From IMG/VR virus record IMGVR_UViG_3300048582_000047, positions 1 through 53,164 of that record: a DNA stretch of 53,164 bases. One strand, 5' to 3'. Positions within the stretch are counted from its first letter, which is position 1. The number at the start of each line of letters is the position of its first letter. Of the stretch, positions 47,805 to 53,164 are shown piece by piece. The DNA is from a virus. A program made the translations under genes and the position numbers. The notes below the pieces were generated by a model. The model was not told the DNA's origin and did no database searches. It was given only the letters and a program-made list of their open reading frames with translations.

Positions 47805-48183
47805 TAGACTGACCCTTCAAGTTCAACTTGGCGAGCAGGTCATCAATAGCACTGGTGTTCTCGTCAAGGCTATTCGGGTCTTGCTCTTCAACGATAAGTT
47901 TCTCACTCCAACCAAGTTTAGTCTTGGCAACAAGTTCTAAAGCCTTCATGTCACGGTCAGCAAGAGCTTTCTCCATGATAGCAGAACCAATAGCTTGATG
48001 GAGTTGTGCCCTTGCTGCAACAATATCTTTACGGTAGAGTTTATAGAAAGTTGTGAGAGATTGGGGGCCATTGCGCATATCTTTGGTTTTATCAAAGATA
48101 ACGGAAACAGCAACACCGGCCAGAACCATGCTCTGCACAGTCTCACCAATTTTCATATCATATGGGAGGGAGAGTTGGTTCAT
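47788..48183 (-). CDS. terS: probable small terminase subunit
   Basis: A 131-residue protein with a helix-rich N-terminus (YDMKIGETVQSMVLAGVAVS; LYRKDIVAARAQL) and an acidic C-terminal tail. Position immediately before TerL and length fit TerS. The helix-turn-helix is not unmistakable, so the call rests mainly on position. Confidence 0.75.
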   Translation of the reverse strand: MNQLSLPYDMKIGETVQSMVLAGVAVSVIFDKTKDMRNGPQSLTTFYKLYRKDIVAARAQLHQAIGSAIMEKALADRDMKALELVAKTKLGWSEKLIVEEQDPNSLDENTSAIDDLLAKLNLKGQSNGDAE

Positions 48184-48433
48184 GATAACCTGTTATGTTA
48201 TACAGTAACGCCTGTAGGACAGGAGAGGTTTTCCTGCCACGACGCAATTATAATTCTACGGTAAAAAGAGATAATTAGCCGTTTCCGCTTGAGAAAGCCA
48301 ACAAAACAAAGCGGCGTGACTTATTAGGTCTACTCCAAACTTCCCACGGCAAACAGGAAGAGGGAATTAGTTTATAGGGAGTGAGGATTTTACCCTTACA
48401 GCAACATGCCCTATATCAGAGGTTGCCTAACGA
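48184..48433. other. intergenic region before TerS
   Basis: About 250 bases with no gene. On the minus strand a perfect TATAAT (48252-48247) occurs 70 bases before the TerS start, without a recognisable -35. It could be the late promoter's -10. I see no further tRNA in the region. Confidence 0.4.
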
Positions 48434-48510
48434 TGGTGCTCCTGTCAGGAATTGAACCTGCTTAACCGCGTTACAAAGGCGGGCCTCATCCGGCTAAAGG
48501 TGTCAAGAGC
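48434..48510 (-). tRNA. tRNA-Thr (UGU), with stem mismatches
   Basis: Acceptor GCTCTTG/CAGGAGC (one T-G), D arm CCT/AGG, T loop TTCAATT, A73, encoded CCA. Anticodon loop TTTGTAA gives UGU, reading ACA. Two mismatches: C-C at the last anticodon-stem pair (31/39) and G-A at the first T-stem pair (49/65). It lies one base after the stop of the beta-helix gene, so it may be released from the same transcript. Function likely but weaker than for a perfect tRNA. Confidence 0.75.
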
Positions 48511-48511
48511 A

Positions 48512-49747
48512 TTACTTAGGGTTGATTCTCGCTGCATGTAACTCAAGAAGAGTTTGTGTCTCAGCGGGGGTCAAGATAGTGTTGTCTGTAACGGTAATAT
48601 TAGTATTCTTAGGGTCGCTGTAGATGGAGAAAGCTTTATTACCCTTAACAATAACGTTATTAGAGGGCCTACCATCCTTGTGAGTGAGTAAGTGAATCCA
48701 AGGGCGACCTAAATGTGGGGCACTCTTACCGTAAATGTTTAACACCAAGTTGTTTTCGACCACAGAGTTGGTTGCACCGTTAATAGTGATACCGTGCCAG
48801 TGGTCTGTTACAATCAGGTTGTCCTTAACAACCAGGTTATTCCAGAAACCATCAAAGAAACCTAAACCTTGACACTGAATACTGTCAGTAATCAACGGAT
48901 GATCTTTCGGTCCTGTCCATGAAACCAGAGTATTACCTACAATCTCAAGACCCTCAAATGGGGTAGTTCCCAGGTTAAACGACTGCAACATGTCATTGTG
49001 GTTATCGTTTACTTGAAAATTGTCGGCGGCGTAGTTATTATACACCTTAGCACTTGAGAAGGCTCTATAGGCGTCTCCACAGAAGCCCCTAAGCTTGTTA
49101 CCCTCTAAGACAACATTGCTACCTACAGTGAAACCAAATCCAACACCAGTAGCAAGGCAGTTCTTGATGGAACCTCCAATAGAACCATTATCCCCAACAG
49201 AACCAGCGTTATTCCACTTAGCTTTGTCCCAAGCGAAGTAGTCTGTATCTGGATGACCCCTAAATTCACAATCTAGAACGTGAAACCTACGATTGTCTTG
49301 ATAACCTACAAGAGCAGTCCATTGTTTATTGCGGTCTACAGAAAGATCGTCCCAAATGGACAGTTGTTCAACAGTAATGTCCGAGGCGTTCTGCAACAGA
49401 ACTTGTTGGATTCTAGCTTTACGCCTATTAACAGCCTTTACTGTAATCTTGCCGGGGGGCCTAAAGCCATCAAAACGTAAACGACCATAAGCACCATCTC
49501 TAAGATAAAGAATAGTGTCTTTGGTCGCTTTTCTAGCTGCCCCTACAACATCATCACCGGGGTTCAAGAAAACCTCATTGGGCGCTGACTCAGGTGGGGT
49601 GATAATAGGTGGCGAAACTACTGGGGGTGGGGAAACTACAGAAGGCTGTTCCTCCACTGTAGGATAACTGACGGTAATCTTGTGTTCAAAGGTGGCACCA
49701 TCAGCCAATGTCCACTTAGTTGTTCGACTTGTAGTTTTCATTGCCAT
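48512..49747 (-). CDS. right-handed beta-helix protein, possible tailspike or depolymerase
   Basis: A 411-residue protein, start at ATG 49747 with GAGGTGG upstream (the open frame extends into the tRNA upstream and should be ignored there). After a Pro-rich linker (residues about 35-60) come parallel beta-helix turns (PGDDVVGAARKATKDTILYL, VVLEGNKLRGF, NLVVKDNLIV, NSVVENNLVLN, NVIVKGNKAF). This is the pectate-lyase/chondroitinase-B-like scaffold. It may bind or cut exopolysaccharide; no catalytic set can be confirmed by eye. It stands between two tRNAs, away from other tail genes. Confidence 0.7.
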   Translation of the reverse strand: MAMKTTSRTTKWTLADGATFEHKITVSYPTVEEQPSVVSPPPVVSPPIITPPESAPNEVFLNPGDDVVGAARKATKDTILYLRDGAYGRLRFDGFRPPGKITVKAVNRRKARIQQVLLQNASDITVEQLSIWDDLSVDRNKQWTALVGYQDNRRFHVLDCEFRGHPDTDYFAWDKAKWNNAGSVGDNGSIGGSIKNCLATGVGFGFTVGSNVVLEGNKLRGFCGDAYRAFSSAKVYNNYAADNFQVNDNHNDMLQSFNLGTTPFEGLEIVGNTLVSWTGPKDHPLITDSIQCQGLGFFDGFWNNLVVKDNLIVTDHWHGITINGATNSVVENNLVLNIYGKSAPHLGRPWIHLLTHKDGRPSNNVIVKGNKAFSIYSDPKNTNITVTDNTILTPAETQTLLELHAARINPK

Positions 49748-49765
49748 ATTCAATACCACCTCTAT

Positions 49766-49841
49766 TGGCGAGGGTGGCTGGAATCGAACCAACGCTGACG
49801 CGGTTTTGGAGACCGCCGCTCTACCTCTGAGCTACACCGAC
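49766..49841 (-). tRNA. tRNA-Trp (CCA), acceptor mismatches
   Basis: Perfect D stem GCTC/GAGC, anticodon stem GCGGT/ACCGC with loop CTCCAAA (anticodon CCA), T arm GTTGG/CCAGC with TTCGATT, G73 and encoded CCA. The acceptor 5' strand GTCGGTG faces CACCCTC, so pairs 2/71 (T-T) and 3/70 (C-C) are mismatched. Either the tRNA is decaying, or it is repaired or tolerated. It precedes the beta-helix gene on the same strand. Confidence 0.8.
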
Positions 49842-49959
49842 AAATATACTATAACCTACTTACTGACTCGCCCCACTCTAAAGCTAAAGCGCGCGGCTAA
49901 AGTTAGAGGCCAGTTAGAAAATAGGGTGGCGGTTTATGCTTCCGCCAAAGCTTAGTCTA

Positions 49960-50187
49960 TTAGTTGTCGCGCTGTTCAATCAGGTCGATGAGGGCAGCAG
50001 CACCAACAGCACCAACCATGTTTTGACCATCCGGTTGGTCATTCGACAGAGCACAAGTTACATCTGCACGAACGGTATAGTTAGAACCATCAACAGGGAT
50101 GGTTTCACATCCATTGACGTTACCAGCAAAAGCAGCACCAGCAAACAGAGCGAAGGTAGCTGCGGTAGCAAGGAAGAACTTTTTCAT
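49960..50187 (-). CDS. secreted small protein with signal peptide
   Basis: A 75-residue protein. KKFFLATAATFALFAGAAFA is a textbook Sec signal with AFA cleavage before GNVNG. The mature 54 residues contain two cysteines (GCETIP, TCALSN) that probably form a disulfide in the periplasm. It has its own sigma70-like promoter about 170 bases upstream and a long 5' leader able to fold. Phages seldom encode exported proteins other than lysis ones, so a role in the envelope or exclusion of other phages is possible but unproven. Confidence 0.75.
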   Translation of the reverse strand: MKKFFLATAATFALFAGAAFAGNVNGCETIPVDGSNYTVRADVTCALSNDQPDGQNMVGAVGAAALIDLIEQRDN

Positions 50188-50363
50188 TTGTTAAGCTTTC
50201 TTTATCGGGGGTCTAATCGCAGGGCGATTGACTTAAGCAAACTTTCGCTTGCGGGTTAAATTGTTAGTTGACTTTAGAATAGGTGAAACAAAGAGCATCG
50301 GCTACGAAGCAACCTGAGTCAATCAAAGTATTGGGGTCTTGCGTAGGTTGCTCTTTGTTTAAT
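50188..50363 (-). other. structured 5' leader of secreted-protein gene
   Basis: About 170 bases between promoter and start codon. In the RNA, inverted repeats pair AAACAAAGAGC (50286-50296) with GCTCTTTGTTT (50350-50360), and the inner GCAACCT (50309-50315) with AGGTTGC (50345-50351), to form a long hairpin at the very 5' end. A separate hairpin AATCGC-AGG-GCGATT lies near 50214-50229. These may affect stability or translation. Confidence 0.5.
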
Positions 50364-50393
50364 AGTATATAGTGCAGAAAAGTCATTTGTCAA
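50364..50393 (-). promoter_or_regulatory. sigma70-like promoter, leftward
   Basis: On the minus strand: TTGACA (50393-50388), 18-base spacer, TATACT (50369-50364). A perfect -35 with a good -10. It should drive the secreted-protein gene and perhaps the tRNA-beta-helix-tRNA group downstream. Confidence 0.7.
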
Positions 50394-50464
50394 GTAGCTG
50401 GCAAAAATAAATTTTGTGTAGGGTGCTTTTTTTCGATAATCACCCCCAGATCAGTTTAAGTAAA

Positions 50465-50505
50465 CTGTCTATAGGCAGCGGCCTTGCCGCTAGCCCCACT
50501 GTTCT
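50465..50505. repeat. dispersed intergenic hairpin repeat, diverged copy
   Basis: CTATAGGCAGCGGCCTTGCCGCTAGCCCC contains AGCGGC-CTT-GCCGCT (50477-50491). It resembles the hairpin repeat near 1313 and 52829 (TATAG(A/G)CAGC...GCTAG). It overlaps the 3' end of the methylase-like gene, so it may belong to its transcript end, but no T tract follows on the minus strand. Confidence 0.4.
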
Positions 50506-51050
50506 GCCATAGCCTCGGCAATTCCTTGATATGTTCTACTACGTTCTTTCCACCTATCGGGTGAGGGGGCCATCTTATGCACCCTAGCTTCTCTACCCTC
50601 AACGATATTAGTTGGGACAAGTTTAGGTAGGCCCTTTAGCCACAAGCAGGTAGCCTTGGTTTCTCCATGTCCAAACTGCCAAGGTTGAATAATCTGATCT
50701 GGTTTACGAATACGAGAACTGATAATGGAAATAGGGTTTTCCAGAGCAATCTTGGCAACAGGAGCATTAAGCAGTAAACGAACGAACTCTAAGGCTTCCT
50801 CTTGAACACCGGAGGCTTGTTTAGCAGCAAAGTGTCTAGCACCACTAACAGCAAGGTGAGTGCAAGGGGGGTGAGCAATCATAAAATCCCAACCATGCAA
50901 TTCATCGAGAATACCTAAAATATCCCCTTTGTAGTGGTAAGGGCTGTTATCTTCACTATCCAGAAGGTCACAAGACCAAGCGTCATGTCCCTTAGACCTA
51001 AAGGCTTCCCTAACTCGTCCTGAATACTCACAGGCAACTAATACTTTCAT
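50490..51050 (-). CDS. C5-cytosine methylase-like DNA methyltransferase
   Basis: A 186-residue protein. VACEYSGRVREAFRSKGHDAWSCDLL is a SAM-binding motif I region, HPPCTHLA takes the place of the catalytic PC motif, and IALENPIS is the ENP motif. This small form is common in phages and annotated as DNA cytosine methylase, though the PCTH instead of PCQ means activity is not certain. Would modify phage DNA or act as decoy. Confidence 0.7.
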   Translation of the reverse strand: MKVLVACEYSGRVREAFRSKGHDAWSCDLLDSEDNSPYHYKGDILGILDELHGWDFMIAHPPCTHLAVSGARHFAAKQASGVQEEALEFVRLLLNAPVAKIALENPISIISSRIRKPDQIIQPWQFGHGETKATCLWLKGLPKLVPTNIVEGREARVHKMAPSPDRWKERSRTYQGIAEAMAEQWG

Positions 51051-51123
51051 CTTTGGCTTTCTTTAACTTTGTTGGTTTTTTCTGTAGTATAGACGCTCTA
51101 ACTAAGAGTTAACTAAAGAGCAT

Positions 51124-51384
51124 TTAACAAATAGTAATGAACCCTTTAGCCCACTCCTCAACAAGAATAGGGTTAGGAGTAATAACTTCCCAACCAGCAT
51201 CAGGTAACACCCTAAAGCGGTCTGGTGCATCTACAAAAGACATAACAACCAAACTGTGACCTTCAAAGTCAAAAGCATAAGGTGGGGTGCCAGGGCCTTC
51301 GATATTAGAGTAAGTAAAGGTTAGACACTGGCCTTGAGTCTCTAGATCAATGGTTCCTTGGTCAAACTCGAAGAGAGTTGTCAA
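51124..51384 (-). CDS. hypothetical protein
   Basis: An 86-residue protein from TTG 51384, which has AGGAG eight bases upstream. Acidic and beta-rich (TIDLETQGQCLTFTYSNIEG; DAGWEVITPNPILVEEWAKG). No family recognised. The downstream methylase gene starts 74 bases further. Confidence 0.6.
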   Translation of the reverse strand: MTTLFEFDQGTIDLETQGQCLTFTYSNIEGPGTPPYAFDFEGHSLVVMSFVDAPDRFRVLPDAGWEVITPNPILVEEWAKGFITIC

Positions 51385-51521
51385 AAGGGTGGCTCCTGAT
51401 TAGGGAAGGTTGGCTTCCATGCTACATAAGGTATTGGTTCGATAGTCTTGTGTGCAGCAGGTGATTCTTTGATACCCATCTGATTTAGGAACAGGTGTAG
51501 GTCTACAGGAAGGCTTTCCAT
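51381..51521 (-). CDS. small hypothetical protein
   Basis: A 46-residue ORF (MESLPVDLHLFLNQMGIKES...), Pro-rich at the C-terminus, ending in an overlap with the next start (TTTTGA). Its tail contains the AGGAG used by the next gene. Weak own ribosome site (GGA). Probably real because of the coupling, function unknown. Confidence 0.5.
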   Translation of the reverse strand: MESLPVDLHLFLNQMGIKESPAAHKTIEPIPYVAWKPTFPNQEPPF

Positions 51522-51792
51522 AGAGAATCCGTTACTATTGCGTTAAAAACAGAAGTATTGACGAAAACTTATCAGTTTTCTTGGACAACAAGAAGATTAA
51601 GAGTATTCTAGTAGATTTTCCTACTATAATTGACTAAAACTACTAGTTATGAGTAAACTTATAGTTGCTGACTCAGATTCTAGAACAAACTATAAGTGAC
51701 TAACCTACTAGGTGCTGATTCAGATTGGAGTTATCCTTAATACGAGAGTCTTTAATACTATATGTATTGTTATTACTAGTAGTAGTTAGTAG
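51522..51792. other. AT-rich intergenic region with repeats
   Basis: About 270 bases with no gene. Contains two related stretches (GCTGACTCAGATTCTAG near 51667 and GCTGATTCAGATTGGAG near 51714), and a string of TACTAGTAGTAGTTAGTAG near 51774-51793, similar to the repeat-rich gap at 7980-8065. May hold a promoter or a protein-binding cluster. Confidence 0.45.
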
Positions 51793-52233
51793 TTAACTTA
51801 TGAGTTGTAGGTTTTCTATTCTTGTATTCATCTTATCACCGTCAATACAGATGATCCTGCTAGTGGGTCTATCACCTTTATGATAAATCCACACTAATGT
51901 TTTAGTAGTATAAACTTTACCAGATAATACTATTGAAGGGACACCCTCTTTAATACTCGTCTGAGCGACTTTACCCCCAAGCCTCTTAGCAAAGGAGTGC
52001 ATAGCTGCTGGACTAGAAAAAGAACTCTTTGTTCTAAATTTCCAATGCAACTTACCTGTGTCTTTATTGTAAGCAAATATGTTCTTTAGTTCTTCTTGTG
52101 TAGGGTAGTCCCCAGACACCAGAGGGATATTTCTATATGGGGTGTTGGGTTCTTTTCCAAACCTGTTCCACACGATGGCTTTTTTCACTGTTGCTCCATA
52201 AACTTTAAGCTTTGTTCCGGTTAACATAAGCAT
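51793..52233 (-). CDS. HNH endonuclease, altered active site
   Basis: A 146-residue protein. N-terminal LKNIFAYNKDTGKLHWKFRT and C-terminal YTTKTLVWIYHKGDRPTSRI followed by CIDGDKMNTRIENLQLIS fit the HNH_3 homing family. The usual DHIDGD is CIDGD here, so the first catalytic His is missing; activity may be lost. It lies among small accessory genes next to repeat-rich DNA. Confidence 0.65.
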   Translation of the reverse strand: MLMLTGTKLKVYGATVKKAIVWNRFGKEPNTPYRNIPLVSGDYPTQEELKNIFAYNKDTGKLHWKFRTKSSFSSPAAMHSFAKRLGGKVAQTSIKEGVPSIVLSGKVYTTKTLVWIYHKGDRPTSRIICIDGDKMNTRIENLQLIS

Positions 52234-52909
52234 GATTTTCAGAATTTCAAGGGGTAGATGACAAGAATATTATTCTTTTTTTTAGCCCAAGGTTGGAACG
52301 TTGTTCTTCCGTTATCGGTGCATCTTTGCTAAGTTACTGATTCTTTTACACCTTGTCAAATTTTCCTTGGATATATAGCTGCCAACCACCCGCCAACGAA
52401 TCACCCCGTCAGAATCTCAAGGGTCCCAGGCACATCCAAGCTGCGTTGTCAATAGGCAATCGCATCTGGACCTATCAAATATCAATCGAGTGTGTCATAT
52501 ATGCATCAGTATGAGTCCAGATGGGACTGTTGCACCAGGGTCACACTACATGAGATACTTGCGATAAGGTATTATAATGCTTGACAAATTAGAAACAGGC
52601 GAGTGATTCGGTTAGCAATAACTGGCTATGTATACACCTTTAACATAGGGTATCTGGACTCATATGGTATAGCTGGACAACAGGCTAACACCATTGAATC
52701 CCCTTGCTATTGCACCATAGTCCTACAGCACCAGAGAGGACCGCCAAGGGGTCACTAGCATAGGCCAGGCTATGGGGGTAGCCTGTAAGGTTAGCACCTC
52801 TGTAGCAGGGGCTAATCGCAAGGCGATTGCCTATAGACAGCCTTGCGGCTAGTCCGCTGTTTCAGAAGATAGGTAATAGGTATTGACCTAGTAATCTGAA
52901 CAAAAGAAA
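52234..52909. other. non-coding control region, copy B
   Basis: No gene. Homologous to 1-480 from about 52397 on. Conserved with copy A: the 12-base inverted pair (52511-52522, 52652-52663) at the same 141-base offset, the TTGACAAATTAGAAA block and downstream sequence to AACTGGCTAT, and the TGCACCATAG motif. On the minus strand TATAAT (52576-52571) lies in this block where copy A has TAAAAT, so a leftward promoter with a poor -35 is possible. A 50-base stretch (52811-52860) carries the dispersed hairpin repeats. Confidence 0.55.
52811..52860. repeat. dispersed intergenic hairpin repeats, two adjacent
   Basis: AATCGC-AAG-GCGATT (about 52814-52828) then TATAGACAGCC-TTGC-GGCTAGTC. The first matches a hairpin at 50214-50229; the second matches 1316-1343. 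Positions in non-coding DNA of leftward genes only. Confidence 0.5.
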
Positions 52910-52926
52910 AGGGCGCTATGCGCCCT
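52910..52926 (-). terminator. rho-independent terminator, copy B
   Basis: AGGGCGC (52910-52916), loop TAT, GCGCCCT (52920-52926); minus-strand T-rich tail TTTTCTTTTG follows. Compared with copy A two stem pairs changed on both sides together (A-T to G-C class changes), so pairing was kept. Confidence 0.8.
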
Positions 52927-52950
52927 AGTCAGTAGATCAAGCTGGAAAGG

Positions 52951-53124
52951 CTATTGCCCTAGGTCATCAAGGCTGGATGGTTCACACATAACGCCATTGC
53001 CTTCGGTCATGCCTAGCAACAGGTTATCGGCGATCTGGACACAATCGCCCCAAGACTCATAGGCGGCAATCTCTATTGGCAAGCCTTGAACGGGGTAGAA
53101 TACCAGAATCCATACTTTGAGCAT
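52951..53124 (-). CDS. small two-cysteine protein, copy B
   Basis: A complete 57-residue protein; start ATG at 53124 corresponds to 704 in copy A and has the same AAGGA. The first 30 residues are identical to copy A, the rest differs at about ten positions (for example GDCVQIADNLLL versus GDCVEIADSLSL; VMCEPSS versus VTCEVSA). Either strain variants at one locus or two real copies. Confidence 0.75.
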   Translation of the reverse strand: MLKVWILVFYPVQGLPIEIAAYESWGDCVQIADNLLLGMTEGNGVMCEPSSLDDLGQ

Positions 53125-53164
53125 CTCAGAGTCCTTTCCAGTAAGAGGCAACACAGACAGACAC
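53038..53164. repeat. 127-bp exact direct repeat, terminal copy
   Basis: Identical to 618-744. The window ends exactly where the identity ends, so it most likely overlaps the inside of the window and closes a circle. Confidence 0.9.
53126..53164 (-). CDS. partial small membrane protein gene (3' end)
   Basis: Last 12 codons and stop (VSVCVASYWKGL) of the gene seen whole at 706-852, cut by the window edge. On a circular map this is the same gene. Confidence 0.65.
   Translation of the reverse strand: MSVCVASYWKGL

Noticed and set aside
49680-49955. Plus-strand ORF of 91 codons
   Set aside because: It reads across the tRNA-Trp on the opposite strand (the GWNRTN...AALPLSYT pattern is a known tRNA shadow).
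1-53164. CRISPR array, insertion sequence, integrase or attachment site
   Set aside because: Looked for regular spaced repeats, transposase and recombinase motifs and found none; the 42.5-43.7 kb repeats are coding.

Overview
The window is almost the whole genome of a tailed double-stranded DNA phage, probably a siphovirus. The evidence is a small/large terminase pair, portal, capsid, head-tail connectors, tail tube protein, a frameshifted tail-assembly chaperone, a tape measure of about 740 residues and tail-tip genes, plus a lysis cassette and a T7-like replication set. I see no integrase, repressor, or phage RNA polymerase, so it looks lytic and dependent on the host polymerase. The host is probably a member of the Rhodobacterales (Roseobacter/Rhodobacter relatives). 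A GC-rich cassette at 6.4-7.4 kb encodes small proteins typical of prophages in that order, and the holin-like proteins resemble those of alphaproteobacterial phages and gene transfer agents. The host assignment is inference.

The last 127 bases (53038-53164) are identical to 618-744, and about 620 bases upstream of each are homologous but diverged. The simplest reading is a circular map of 52,420 bp on which bases 1-617 are a second, variant version of 52.4-53.04 kb. A true diverged duplication remains possible. On the circular map the genome has two arms. They diverge from an intergenic control region at 3.1-4.08 kb, which holds iteron-like repeats and a good rightward promoter. They converge on a strong hairpin terminator at 26.59-26.63 kb.

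Rightward arm (4.08-26.58 kb): a dense early/middle operon in which most genes overlap by 1-8 bases. In order it holds small unknown genes and a zinc-peptidase-like protein (4.7 kb); the GC-rich cassette, a zinc-ribbon protein and a lipoprotein (6.4-8.0 kb); a tRNA; and a primase-helicase (9.4 kb). Next come a DNA polymerase split into exonuclease and polymerase genes by a DNA methylase (12.6-15.2 kb), a gp2.5-like single-strand binding protein, three tandem paralogues (one with an internal amber codon), ThyX, a flap exonuclease and a PD-(D/E)XK nuclease. The arm ends with two metallophosphatases, an HNH nuclease, an adenine methylase, MazG, a class II ribonucleotide reductase, a Tad2-like (DUF2829) anti-Thoeris candidate, PhoH and DUF3310. 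The nucleotide genes (ThyX, MazG, B12-type reductase) supply dNTPs to the polymerase module.

Leftward arm (50 to 26.6 kb): two tRNAs flank a beta-helix protein, followed by TerS, TerL, portal, surface/structural genes including a 15-repeat protein, a split XkdF-like protease plus scaffold, an HNH insertion, cement protein, capsid, connectors, tail tube, G/G-T chaperone, tape measure, tail tip proteins, a mosaic fibre-like protein, endolysin, two holin-like proteins and a spanin-like protein. The remaining leftward genes (3.1 kb down through the junction to 50 kb) are small accessory genes: a zinc-finger paralogue of the 8.5-kb gene, a cytosine-methylase-like protein, an HNH nuclease and a secreted protein with its own sigma70-like promoter.
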